Of a stretch of DNA of 64,000 nt, positions 10,912-21,918 are shown piece by piece. Within the stretch, counting starts at the first letter, position 1. The number at the start of each line of letters is the position of its first letter. The translations under genes and the position numbers were made by a program. Location: contig JAEVHH010000002.1 in the NCBI GenBank assembly GCA_017607445.1, positions 186,001 to 250,000 of the forward strand. Reading direction: 5' to 3'. Under the pieces are notes generated by a model. That model did no database searches. It was not told the origin of the DNA and was given only the letters and a program-made list of their open reading frames with translations. This stretch comes from Histoplasma ohiense (lineage: Eukaryota; Ascomycota; Eurotiomycetes; Onygenales; Ajellomycetaceae).

Positions 10912-11370
10912 GGGATCACTACCTTGATACTAATTGAGGCCAAACTTTGCACCTCAATGCTTTTGACTATAAGAGATGCTTTACCGCTCGCTCGTTGCCT
11001 TGTTCGAATACGGGCTGCTCATCCACGTTGGTTCGCACTCGGATTATTGTCTTACACGCAAGGAGAAATTTTGCTCCCATCGTTCCATGCGAAGGGCGTG
11101 CTTACTATTATCATACAAAGTTGGTTGACATATTATTCCTTTGCCATATGAGTCTTTCAGTCTGAGTTTGAACCAACCTGCTCAGCGTACATTGGCAACC
11201 TTCTTTTACTTGTCTTTGCTAGGAAGTCACTAACGTAGAAGCAGAAAAATGCACATGACAATCATCATCCGAACCAAAAAAAATATTCAATCAAAGTTGA
11301 GCACACAGTTCAGCGGAGCACCGTTGCCAGCTTGCAGGGAGCACCTGTAAAATCCTCTAGTTTTGAGATC
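10912..11370. other. intergenic region between divergent genes
   Basis: Normal-composition DNA upstream of the VNTR gene (-) and the 11371 gene (+). Short open frames occur but show no coherent coding signal. No RNA gene seen. Confidence 0.4.
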
Positions 11371-11893
11371 ATGCCAACGGTACATGTCCTCCCCCGTATG
11401 TGGTAGTTTTCGCTAACAGAACCAGGCTTCAACCCCAGTTCTCCAACTTTTAAAGCGTGGAGATAGCTACTTTGTCAGTGCAGGCACTGGCAAGTTACTC
11501 CCAGCCTCACTATCCGATCTTATGAGATCGTGGGCGGGGGTTGCCATGGCGTTTGAGGCTGGTTATATCAGGGATGTAATGCGATACATCCGGTTGTACC
11601 CATTTAGTAATGGCCACCTGCATATCTCTGGTGAAAAGACTACTTTTCCTTGCACTGTTACGCTCTCTTTTTCCGAATCACATACCCACTCCATAACTAT
11701 CCCATCTGAAGCTCTGAATACGTGGCCTGGGCGGATCTTACGGTGGGAAAACAAGAGACAATCTTTCGGGGGGGAGTGCACGTATGATTGGAGAGTTGGT
11801 TCTGCCGTCACTATGAGCTTTGTGATCGGATTATGGACGGACTTGTGGAGGTACATACATGAATGCTGCGATTGGTGTCGGCGTTGTATATAA
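11371..11893 (+). CDS. two-exon orphan protein, 158 aa
   Basis: A 9-nt first exon (ATGCCAACG, 11371-11379) is followed by an intron at 11380-11425 (GTACAT donor, CGCTAAC branch, ACCAG acceptor) and exon 2 at 11426-11893. Splicing opens a continuous frame starting MPTASTPVLQLLKRGDSYF. Without it only a later in-frame ATG (11522) is available. The protein has a beta-rich middle (TFPCTVTLSFSES) and a Trp/Cys-rich hydrophobic C-terminus (SFVIGLWTDLWRYI) that may contact a membrane. It is 114 bp upstream of, and co-oriented with, the BCS1-like gene. I recognise no family; a functional link to that neighbour is only positional. Confidence 0.6.
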
Positions 11894-12007
11894 TTTCTCA
11901 GTTCCCCGGTACAGCCCTCCATCTCTCAGTGTGTTTTTCATTTGACCTTTTTTTCCCTCTACGACCCTGCCCAACCTGCCATTGCTTCCATACTTGTCAA
12001 AAATATC

Positions 12008-13354
12008 ATGGACCAAGCATCAAGCCTTGTTGGTTCTCTTTTGAATACCATATTCCCTGGATCCATATTTATTGACACGTTCCACAGAGCTCCCAACCTG
12101 AGCCTTCTGTCCGATGTCCTGATTGTCGGATGTGCATTTGTTTATGTCTGTATCTGGGCATATGATGGAATCTGGAAATTCTGTGCTGTGGAGGTTGAAA
12201 TCGAACCGCGTAGTGAGGAGCACGAACATCTAACCACCTTTCTAGAATCCTGGGTTACCGGGTACCTGTCTTGGAGGGTTAGAAGTGAGGAATGGAGTGG
12301 AGAGGACGCGCCTGAGAAGACAGAGTGGGACTGGAAAACCATCGGAGCATTGTGGGAATATCGATTTCGGCCCAACAGAATTTGTTTATTCCTATTCAGG
12401 GGTTCAATATTTCAGTTTCAGCGGATGGAAAGAAGCTTCGAGTTCAACTCTGAGGAGCGCTACAGTCTGTGAGTTTTAGGCTGGTCCTGCAAGCCAATTG
12501 AAGGATTACTTGCAGAAGCCAGGTCATGCCACATCTCCAAGAACAAATCCTGCATTGCAATTTTCAGCCCGGGAGGAAAGCATGCCCGCCAGACTAAGAT
12601 TCCGTGGCAATCTGTCAAAAGCACAAGTCGTCGGTCGCTCGACAGTATCTCCCTGCCAGAGGGACAAAAGGAAGAAGTTTGCAATGACATGTGCAGTTTC
12701 TTGAATGCTCAGTCAGTGTATGTGAAAACAGAAAGGCCGTACCGCCGTGGTTACCTATTCGATGGGCCCCCTGGGACTGGGAAAACCAGCCTTGCGCTTG
12801 CTTTGGCGGGTAAATTCGGTCTGGACATTTACACATTGAGCCTGACAGGTCAAAACATGAGCGATGATGAACTCCAGTGGCTCTGTAGCCATCTACCGCG
12901 CCGTTGTATCCTCCTCATTGAAGATATCGACAGTGCCGGAATCAACCGCGAGGAAACGCGAGCTCTACAGCAGGAGGACGGCGCGAGGCAAAACAACCAA
13001 GTATCACTCTCCGGCCTCTTGAACGCGATCGACGGCGTCTCATCCTCCGATGGGAGAGTCTTGGTCATGACCACAAACTGCCGAGATCAACTTGATGCGG
13101 CCCTTATCCGCCCAGGACGTGTGGACAAGGAAGTGAAATTTACGCTGGCGTCAACGGAGCAAATACAATCGATTTTCCAGCATATGTACATCCACGAAGG
13201 CCACACCAATCCTGCAGAAATGGCTGCTGAGTTCGCCAAGCGAGTTCCCGATCGCCAGTATAGCCCGGCGGATATCCAGAACTATCTATGGAGACATGAT
13301 GACCCTACTAGTGCTGTTAGAGGAGCTCAGGAGCAATTCACAACAAAGGAGTGA
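12008..13354 (+). pseudogene. BCS1-like AAA ATPase, interrupted by one in-frame TGA
   Basis: One frame runs from ATG 12008 to the stop at 13354 (449 codons), broken only by TGA at 12470-12472. It begins with a hydrophobic segment (LSDVLIVGCAFVYVCIW) and a BCS1-N-like region. The AAA module follows: Walker A GPPGTGKT, Walker B CILLIEDID, sensor-1 VMTTN and arginine fingers in RPGRVDKEV, with a SPADIQNYL C-terminal helix. Fungi have many such paralogues beside mitochondrial BCS1; most are of unknown role, anchored in a membrane with the ATPase outside. The stop lies where relatives usually have arginine (CTG-CGA to CTG-TGA). The change also creates a GTGAGT donor (12469-12474) that could pair with an AG at 12522 to remove 54 nt in frame. 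Confidence 0.8.
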
Positions 13355-13892
13355 GCCTCGCGGCTGGATTATACTATTCAGTACCATGTCTTTCCTTTGC
13401 CTTTTCGTTCTGTCTCACCAAGAAATCAATTACTATAAATTATCGATCACCCAAGGTGATGTTGGACAGCAAGAAAGCCCACAGTCCTAAGCCTAGCAGT
13501 AGCGAAAAACGGGTTGTGGATCTTCCGCAGATGCATCGACACCAATTAATTTAGTGTTAAATGATATATCTCGCCAGAGCTGTTTGGAAATGTCAAAACA
13601 GATCCGTTTATATCCCTTTTTCTGTTTTTCTAGGCTGAACGTAGAACATGCTCAAATGTCCTTTCCATGTGCGAGTACAATTTTCACACTTCCTTTTCTA
13701 ACTGATTGAATTATTAATATTAGCAGCAAGATGTGTGACCAAATTTGAGTTAATGGAGGCGCTAAAGATTATTTTTCTCAGTTCCAGTAGGCTCGCTGTT
13801 GTCGTCGCTATCCATTGACAAACGATGCCTATAGTCTTAATTCCCCAAAGGTATACATATAGGGGGAAGCCGTCCCCCGAACATCAGCAACA
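13355..13892. other. intergenic region
   Basis: The 3' flank of the BCS1-like gene and upstream region of the methyltransferase remnant. Normal to AT-rich composition. No convincing gene or RNA seen. Confidence 0.5.
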
Positions 13893-14062
13893 TTGGAAGC
13901 TATGTTTATCTCTCTCCTTTTCTTCGGTATGGCTGTCAAATTGCCTAGTCGACCTGGGACAGCAAGAGAAATACTACCTTCCACGGACCATTCTCATGGC
14001 GTAGAGACGGAGGGAGAGAGGGGAAGGGGGGCGGGCGAAGTTGGGAACGAGATAGAGAATAT

Positions 14063-14075
14063 AGAGGAAGAAGGG

Positions 14076-14143
<68 letters not shown>

Positions 14144-14345
14144 GGAGGAGGAGGAGGAAGACGAGGAAGAGGAGGAGGAGGAGGAGGAGGAGGAGGAGGA
14201 AGACGAGGAAGACGAGGAAGACGAGGAAGACGAGGAAGACGAGGAAGAGGAGGAGGAGGAGGAGGAGGAGGAGGAGGGAGGAGGAGGAAGAGGAGGAAGA
14301 GGAGGAAGAGGAGGAAGAGGAGGAAGACGAGGAAGAGGAGGAGAT
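14063..14345. repeat. GAG/GAA/GAC purine microsatellite
   Basis: About 280 bp of interrupted GAG, GAA and GAC triplets, changing to a GGA/AGA-like phase near the 3' end. On the + strand one frame encodes an acidic run within an open frame starting at 13893. The frame leading into the methyltransferase (ATG at 14344) differs from that one, so replication slippage has probably shifted the reading frame. A poly-proline/leucine frame on the other strand is an artefact. Confidence 0.9.
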
Positions 14346-15651
14346 GAGCAGTACCAGCGACTACCACTCTGAATTTGAAGATGGCTTATTTCGTCTCACA
14401 CCAAGTGTCACCGATTATCTGTAAGGACCTTGTTTCATGCCCAAAATGACTATCCCAGCTAACAATCTCAGGGCTCTGGTAAGAGGGAACCCAAAACTGA
14501 CTTGGCCCGCACAAGCTAAAATAAGCAGCATGGCCGAACATATCATGCATTTTGTGAAGGGAAATACCTTTTGGTAAGTCCTCTCCTCTTACGGTGGAGA
14601 ATCATGTTTATTAACTTCTTGATAGCCGAACGATGAGCCGGAGAAAGATTGGATGGACATGGTAAATGATTATGCCTGACGCTCATTGCATAAGATCTGA
14701 CCGGGACACAGATGCACCGGATATACAAAGAGACCTTGGGTGAACTATTTCTTGCTCCCATAAGTGGTAGCCCTCACCATATTCTTGATATGGGAACGGG
14801 AACAGGTATCTGGGCAATTGAATGTGCTGAGTGTGTAAATCAGAAGCCGATGTCCATGGGTATCTATTTGAGTGACTAACCATTACAGGCAGCAAATATC
14901 CCAGCGCAGTGGTTTGAGGAAATGACTTGAGCTCAATCCAACCTACTCTGTAAGAAGTGTTACCCACCCTACAAAATATATCCCCTGACTTATGATTTAT
15001 TCCAGTGTTCCACCAAATTGTGTTTTTGAGATTGACGATTTTGAGAAATGGGAATTGCCATATGAATTTGATCTCATCCATGGGCGTGAGTTGGATGGTT
15101 CAATCTCCAACTGCGAAGAACTGTGCAGAGGAGCTTTCGGGCATTTAAAACTGAGTGGATACTTTGAACTCAAATCACTTGAGCACAGCTTCTTCTTGGA
15201 TGATGAGATGCATAAAAAAGCTGTACACACACTTGAATGGCAAGAGCATATCATAGAGAGCTGAAATAAGCTGTTGAAGCCTTTCTGCAGAGCAACTCTC
15301 TGCACACAGAGGATGGGAGAAGCTGACTTTGTCAATATCCAAATTCAAAGATTCAAGGTATGTCAAGCTTCGTACACTTGATGAAGACCCATTGCTAAAG
15401 TGAAGCACATTCCAATAGGGCCATGGCCAGAATGCAATAAATTGAAGCTGTTGGGCAGTTTTGCTTGTCAGGATATCTTGGAAGGACTAGAAGCATTTTC
15501 ACTCCAGGTTTTCACTTGGGGCTTTCAATGGTCAACGGATGAGTTGCAAGTATATCTGGCGCAAGTGAGAAATGATCTGAAAAGAGAGGAACTTCACATA
15601 TACCGCGAATTATATGTGATATACGGGCAAAAGCCGAAGGCGAAAGAGTAG
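14344..15651 (+). pseudogene. LaeA-like SAM-dependent methyltransferase, broken
   Basis: Exons can be traced as GRTYHAFCEGKYLL (ending 14573), 14626-14661, 14712-14830, 14893-14949, 15006-~15357 and ~15401-15651, separated by introns of 40-62 nt with good signals. Motif I is ILDMGTGTGIW, followed by FEIDDFEKWELPYEFDLIHG and the C-terminal IPIGPWP and GLEAFSL blocks. These are the layout of LaeA/UMTA-like fungal methyltransferases, often tied to secondary metabolism. TGA codons interrupt the frame at 14915-14917 (after KYPSAVV) and 15262-15264 (after HIIES). Both positions could be former CGA codons. The last splice junction is also imperfect. The N-terminal exon is unclear because of the acidic microsatellite. 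Substrate unknown. Confidence 0.75.
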
Positions 15652-16091
15652 AGAAGAATGCATATTTGGACCTATCAATTCCCTTCTAGTTCTTTGCGGA
15701 AATCGCAGAGGGCGCACTATAGACCATTAGCATAGCATCGCGACCCCCGGATAAGAAGTCCTACTTTCCTTCAAGGCCAGTGGAACTAGGCCTTAGATCA
15801 ATTTGGACATCCAGGAAATAGAGCTGGCTTGTTCTAGATGTATCGTATGCCACCTCCAACCTCTCGGGGCCACAGACGCCCCGCGCTACTGCACATACAT
15901 CGGACACAACACTAGCCGGCATGCGAAATTCTGGGGCATGGATTGAATTGCATGCATAACATTTTTCTGTCCTAGGAGCCCAATATAATCTCCCATATCC
16001 CTAGTCGGTAGTGTCCATTATATAATGGCATTATTGATCCTGCGCAAGCCGTACCGGAGACGCGATTGGGAAATCTTATAGGGCAGCGAAA
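15652..16091. other. upstream region of the glycosyltransferase gene
   Basis: Normal-composition DNA between the methyltransferase remnant and the GT2 gene. No gene is visible. It probably contains the GT2 promoter. Confidence 0.5.
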
Positions 16092-16098
16092 TATAAAG
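16092..16098 (+). promoter_or_regulatory. TATA box of the GT2 gene
   Basis: TATAAAG lies 84 bp before the ATG at 16176. The leader between them is pyrimidine-rich, as in many fungal promoters. Confidence 0.5.
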
Positions 16099-16175
16099 AT
16101 ATGCCTTTGGGTCTGCTTTTCTGACTGACCTCTGCTCCGATTCCTTCACGGAAAGTCTTCCATCTCTCCTCTCTC

Positions 16176-17603
16176 ATGGATTCGGACACCCGGAGTTATT
16201 CTCCAGCGGTGAAATTTTGCCTGCTGTTGTTCGTTCTGCTTCCCTACATCCTTGACGGTCACTCTCGCTAATGGATGTCAAAGTGCCTATCGATACATTC
16301 GTCTTGTCGGAAATCTGATCGCATTTGCCCGGTATAAACCAATGCGTCCACCGGATCATCACCCGTCTTTCACTGCCAACAACATTACAGTTATCATACC
16401 TACCCTAGAAGGCTCGGGAGAACAGTTGGTTAATACTCTGGAGTCAATCCTGAAGAATGCACCTCATCGAATCATCCTGTCAACCATTGACGAAAATCGA
16501 GAGAAAGCCGAGATTATAGCAACGTCAGTGCAGAATCACAGATCTAAAGTGGAAGTGGCAAGTGTTTCCAGACCAAAGAAAAGTCATCAGATTGCAATTG
16601 CAGTCGAGAGAGTTCACACAGATATTGTTATCCTCGCAGATGGCGACGTTCTTTGGCCTCCATGCCTTGTGCCATGGATTCTTGCTCCGTTCGAGGATCC
16701 TTGCATGGGGGGTGTGGCCACATGTCAGCGTGTGCAGACACCTAACAATCCAAGGATCTCCTTCCAGTACATCTGGTGGTTCCTGGGCGCATTGTATCTA
16801 GAGCGAAGAAACTTCGACTGTACCGCGACCACGTATATGGATGGAGGTGTTCCCTGCCTCTCCGGCCGAACGGTTGCCTATCGCACGGAGATCCTCCAAT
16901 CCTGCATGGAAACTTTTGTCAATGAGACCTGGTTTGGCAAATCGCTCAACGCGGATGACGACAACTTCCTGACGCGCTGGATGGTCACTCACGGAATCAA
17001 AACCTACTTCCAATCCCATCCCGATGCCGAGGTTCTCACGACACTAGAGGAGAGCTCGAAGTTCCTCAAACAATGTGTGCGATGGTCCAGAAGCAACTGG
17101 CGAAGTAATCTGCGCAGCTTGTTTATTGACCGGGCCGTCTGGTGGTGAGACTCTTCCCTCTCCCTTCGTAGATCTTCAAAAGCTGACTTTTATCCCAGGA
17201 GGCATCCATGGAGCACTTATGCAGTGTTTCTCACAACCATATCGCAATTAGCTCTCTTAACTGACACCTGCCTAATCTGGTTATGCCACACGATGACCAT
17301 GTCGAATCCAACGCTACACACTTGGTGGTTGGGGGTGCTTCTTATTTGGATGATTTTCACCAAGTTCATCAAGCTTTCTGGCCACTATCGCCGGCGACCA
17401 TTAGATTGCCTCTTATTCCCGGTCTCGGCCCTCTTCGGTTATGTCCATTGCTTCATCAAGATGTACGCTTTATTCAGTCTTCACGAGGTACAGGTCATTT
17501 TCTTTTCGTTCAGTGGCAGGTTATTAATATTTCATAGGACGCGTGGGGAAATCGCGAGGCTTTCAGTTTGCCCAAACCAACGACAATCGCCAAAGGTGAT
17601 TAG
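16176..17603 (+). CDS. GT2 membrane polysaccharide synthase (Cps1/hyaluronan-synthase-like)
   Basis: ATG 16176 starts a hydrophobic N-terminus (KFCLLLFVLLPYIL). The main catalytic frame is 16252-17144, then exons 17199-17487 and 17538-17603, separated by introns 17145-17198 (GTGAGA...CCCAG) and 17488-17537 (GTACAG...CATAG). The N-terminal piece and the catalytic frame are in different phases near 16250 with no convincing intron, so a frameshift or missed 5' intron is likely. The GT-A core shows ITVIIPTLEG, ILADGDVLWPP (DxD-like), NADDDNFLTRW and QCVRWSRSNW (QxxRW). C-terminal transmembrane helices follow. Such enzymes polymerise UDP-sugars at the plasma membrane and extrude the chain; the product is unknown. 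Confidence 0.75.
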
Positions 17604-17939
17604 TAACTGCATGGCTCCTATTTTTGTATGCCTGGGCGCGCTACCATGGATCACGTGCATCCTCGTTCTAACTTAATCGCGACAAACGTTCCTTCTGGAA
17701 CAGACATCCAACAAATTTACTGATGCGGTTGAATTGTATCTAGACCGATTTCAAAACACAATAAATTATATAATATTTGTAATATTTTGCCAACAGAAAT
17801 CCGAAGCCCTGTCGTCCAGCAGCCCATTACGTGTTGGCATCGATGGACAATCTTGCCATAAGGCATTGGCATATATTGTCTTCGACGGGACACTCTTCAG
17901 CAAGAGGCTCTTCGATAGGGACAGTCTTCAACAGAAGTC
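17604..17939. other. convergent intergenic region
   Basis: 3' flanks of the GT2 gene (+) and the remnant at 17940 (-), AT-rich around 17755-17780. No gene seen. Confidence 0.5.
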
Positions 17940-18420
17940 TTATTCGGCCAAACGTTTCTTCCTCGGCTTTTTGAATACTTGCGTTTGCTCAGTGAAAGAG
18001 CTGGTAGGGGTAACACCTGCTGAGTCATTATAGCCTAGCTGGCTTGACTGGCTGTCGTCCTCTTCCAGGGGTACCGATTCAGTGTTGGATTGTTGGGAGA
18101 AGTCAAGTTCAGATTGCGATATATCAAACTCCACGTTAGGGGGAATCTGATCAATCGCTGAGCAGATTCTTTTTAGATGAGTTGGCATCCATATGTCATA
18201 GACACTCCTCGTGAATTTGTATGCCGCCCACTTCTCCTTGCCATCTACTTAAGAGACCAATCCGCTGCCGTTCGCTTTCCATAGCATGTTCGATCAGATC
18301 TTGGCACATTTCCCTTGATATCTCAATCGACGGCGATTCGTTTTCATCATCAGGTCACGCTTATCACGTTCTTGCAGCAACCACTGGCGGCAGTTCCGAT
18401 ATGTTAGACACCGTTGCAAA
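17940..18420 (-). pseudogene. remnant of an accessory protein, frameshifted
   Basis: Two - strand frames join with a one-base offset near 18250. The upstream one has an acidic-helical stretch (ISREMCQDLIEHAMESERQR). The downstream one reads KEKWAAYKFTRSVYDIWMPT and ends in a Ser/Gln-rich tail with a basic terminus (FKKPRKKR). The match in character across the offset suggests a one-base insertion (an extra A near 18248-18250). Further upstream there are stops in all frames. It lies just 3' of the DUF7924-like gene on the same strand. I do not recognise the family. Confidence 0.4.
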
Positions 18421-18434
18421 ACACAACCGGATAA

Positions 18435-20041
18435 CTACGAGCCCTCCCCTTGACCAATGGAACTAACTCTCGGCTTCTTGGAATTTCTGTTTAGAATCTC
18501 TTCTTCCCCTTCTTCAGTTGTAGCTGCAAAGCTCCATTGCGCATTCGAATACTCAGACAACGTCGATACATCAGAGTCGTCCACGGTAGGAGCTGCCTCG
18601 GAAGCCGTCTGGCTCTGAGATGTCGAATGAAGAAGCTGAGATTGAGCCTTTGAGTGCGTTTCATTTGCTGTCCTAATAAATTCGTCCCTCTTTTCCTTTG
18701 CCCAGTCCCGAGCATTTCGATATGCGCATGCTCCTTGCCGAAACGTTTCCAAGTTCCCAGTCATGCCCCAAGTATTGAGTTGGGTCATAATATACTCAGG
18801 GCGATGGCCTGGGCCTTCGGGCTCGGTGAGATGAGTTGTGTACAGCTTCAGTGTACCGCCATGATAAATCGACGTAAGAGTGTAAGCACTGTTGTCGTAA
18901 GTTGATCTTGATCCGTCTTGTTGGTATGACTGGAGAGCGTGCATACCCCGAGCTCCTAGTGCGCCATCATAACAAGCCTGCCGTGTAGCCACAGCCAAGG
19001 ATCCATCGGGGCCTTTTGCTTCCAAAAAGAAGTTTGGTACCATTGGAAGGTCATCCTGTGTTGATGGAATGATATGGTCACTAAGTTCGTTGCGGATTTG
19101 ACGATCAAGCTGTTCAGGACGCGCGCCGTAGAAGTGATCTGGTTTGGCCTGAGCCAGCGTGCCATCAGTCAAAGGAGCAAGATTCCCAAAGAGGTAATCC
19201 CCTCCAACACATTTAGGGTCTCCAACATCGCCATCAAGAATGGGTACAACCGAATTTGTAACTGGTTTCTCCTTAGATGCATATGCGTCTGCTTCTCGGA
19301 AGCCTTCAAAGCGATCTTCAGAAAGCTTTGAGGGCGAAAGTGAAGCTCTTGGTTGTGCTAGTCTTTCGTTGATCTCCGTCCAGTTACTCGGTTTTGATGG
19401 TTTGCGACGGTCCGGATACCTATATTCCGGTGGATAGACTCCATGATCGATTAGGTTCTGCTGGAAGTTCCGACTATAGGCTGTGGTGCTTGTGGTTCTT
19501 GTGGTGCCTTTGGTATCACCAGTTTGTGATGATGGAGGAGATTCCGCGCGCCGCTTTCTACTACAAGACCTTGATTTGTTTGAGTTCATCGGTTGATCGC
19601 GGAAATTTTCGGGTTTGGGATACTGGGTTAAAATCGTAAGCACGGATGTGTGTGCGTAGATTTGTAGTTACATACATTTCTAAGGTCGGACAGGTCAGGT
19701 CCTCCCAGTCTGGAAATCCCCTTTATCTGTTTTAAACAACTGGGGGCACAATCGTGGAGAAAGTCAGGAGCAAACTGAACAGGTCCACGGCCCTTGTTTA
19801 GCTCAGCGAGAAATCGTCGAGTGATAGGCCTATGATGTTTCTGGGTTGGTCTCGGGCGACTGTTTCTTCGGTCCAGCTCTTTTAGTGCTTCTTTGGTTAA
19901 CCAAATCTTTGACAGGTTATCCCAATACGCTGATGCTGACTCGCTGAGCTTCTGTCTTTTCGGCTGATATCGCGAAGTGTTGCAAAGTGACAAAGGATGC
20001 TGACGCTTGCGAGATGGGCTGAAGGTCGCTGAACAAGGCAT
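18435..20041 (-). CDS. DUF7924-like fungal protein, possible PD-(D/E)XK fold
   Basis: Exon 1 is 19676-20041 (ATG at 20041; upstream in-frame GTG ignored), the intron 19623-19675 (GTATGT...CCCAG, phase 0) and exon 2 18435-19622: 517 residues. The N-terminal part has the AYWDNLSKIWLTKEALKELD and GGPDLSDLRN motifs; a disordered Ser/Arg-rich linker follows. The C-terminal domain has NFFLEAKGPDG and then ATRQACYDGALGARGMHAL. Both blocks fit a widespread Eurotiales accessory family which I recall as DUF7924. The ExK (LEAK) following an upstream acidic residue and followed by a helix with Q resembles the PD-(D/E)XK nuclease signature, but this is inference. Normal CpG, no stops: it looks intact. Confidence 0.7.
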
Positions 20042-21598
20042 ATGGCGATGGATCACAACTTTTTGGTTTCTCTATAGTGCAGTATGCACCGAGGACAGTA
20101 GGAGCAGAAGTTCTTATAATCGAGTGCCGCGAGGATCGCAGAATTATTTCACAAGCTTATCCAGAAATGATTGTTGTTGGGCAGTCCTGGATGGGTGCTA
20201 CTGTAGCACGTGATATCGTGTACAAGCGCCCGATTCGGGAGAGAAGCGCTAGTGTCTTGGCAAACTAAAATTAGCACTGCCACCTGGGGTTACCCTTCCC
20301 AAAAGTGTCAGTCAGTCAATAAATGATCCCCTATTCCCCCCCCCTTGTCCTGGTAATTTCTGTGAACGCTCAAATTTCGGCGTTGCCACCGCTTCACTTG
20401 CAACCATAGCAAGCTCACAAGAGTCGCCAATGGTAGCACGCGCTGCTAGAGGGATCCGAAAGTGGATTGTGGAGCTGGCGCGACCAGCGATTTCGTGCGG
20501 CTGGAATAGGAATAGACAGGTCCTCTTCCTCTGCTGACGATTATGCCAGTATGTCCCTACTAATGCCCAAACTACCCAGACAAACTAAATTATGCAGAAA
20601 GGTAAGATCCGTTCAGTTCCGACTCACGCATTGCTGCCTTTCGGAGAGGCCTAGGATCTTCAATCATGAGAGCAGGCAGCATGCTGTGTCTCAAAAGGGA
20701 CAATGGGAGTGGGAATACAGATCCCCCTCGGGCTGGATGGAGTGCATCGGAATTTTGTTGCGCTCGTATCTTGTTGCACCTTGAAACGTGGTGGAATCGG
20801 CTGAGGGGATTTTGAACTAGGGCCTCGGTAAAAAGATACTCAGTTATCAAAGGTGAAAGCTTGGCCGGAAGCAGAGGCCGGCCAAGTTCAATAGATTCTC
20901 CCCAGCAGCTTGGAATGAAATTTTTCGATATTTTTTCGATCCTTTCTGTAATAAAATTAGGCGATAATTTGACGGTATTCTGTCGTTGCGGTTATACTGC
21001 CTCTGTTGAGGGGGTTCGGTCATTATGCACTCAGCCTTCTCAAACATGTTCGAAGCAACGTAGGTGTGGTCACGAGCTAACCAGAATGCTTCCCTTAACT
21101 GAAATTGGGCTGTGGTACGCACCTACCACCGTCAATGTGGCCCGTGCAAAGGCCTTGCTGCCCGACGACGGTTTGAGGTTCACAGGACGGAAAATCTTAG
21201 ATTCCGACATTTCGTCATTAGGCCGAATGCTTTCCATTCCCCTCCTACCCTGAGGAAACAGAAGCCATCCAGTATTCTGGCTTCTCTGAACGGTAGCCAT
21301 CTCAGCCTCCGACCATATAATTTGGAGACCTTCCAGTGAGCCCTCATCCAAATCTCAGCAAACCTGTTCAGCTCTCCTCAGAAGTTTTTGCTTCTATTAA
21401 GCGGTTCTTTTAAGAGGTACGGATTGCCACCCCCTTTTATTTGGAATAAAACTAAGTCACGTTAGCCTCATTTCGCAAGCCAACATCTATCTACAAATCG
21501 AGCTCTATCAACTGCCTCTTTATGTTATCGAACTACCAAAAACTTCTCAATATATGGTCTCGACCACGTATATTAAACGCGAATTTTCGCTATCAGCT
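20042..21598. other. 1.5-kb gene-poor region
   Basis: Normal composition with only short open frames: 20077-20268 (+, no ATG), 20861-21253 (+) and 21070-21351 (-, TTG start). The last gives the most protein-like sequence but has no normal start or recognised domain. The left end must contain the promoter of the DUF7924-like gene. A TATAT at 21551-21555 precedes the 21599 gene. No tRNA or other RNA recognised. Confidence 0.4.
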
Positions 21599-21918
21599 AT
21601 GTCTAAGGAGGTACGTCAACACCATCTGGCATTCGCAAATGCGTATTCAGAGCTGAAATTGAATATATGGCTTGCGTGTAGGTTGGATGTGAAGCACTTT
21701 CTGGGGTCGAGGAATACATAGATGTAAAGCTTTTTGAAGCCGTGGATTTTTCCAGGAATATCACAGGAAGGGGAAAATCCATCATTATCTATGATTCAAA
21801 AGCGGATATGAACTCCCCTCCATATTGGCAACACAATAACGTCGCGGAAAATGGGACAAGTGATGTACCCGCTGGTTTTAAAGTTCGCGTAATAGGCGCA
21901 ACTGTGAAATTCACATAG
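21599..21918 (+). CDS. two-exon small orphan, 82 aa
   Basis: Exon 1 is 12 nt (21599-21610, MSKE). The intron is 21611-21681 (GTACGT donor, TGTAG acceptor) and exon 2 is 21682-21918. The spliced frame continues VGCEALSGVEEYIDVKLFEA and ends ...GATVKFT. The protein is hydrophilic with beta-like segments and no membrane segment or signal peptide. A TATA-like element lies about 48 bp upstream of the ATG. Its 3' end overlaps the convergent gene by a few bases. Family unknown; the clean splice model is the main support. Confidence 0.5.

Noticed and set aside
13945..14367. Poly-Pro/Leu protein on the - strand
   Set aside because: It is the reverse reading of the purine microsatellite. Low complexity, with no promoter or splice signals.
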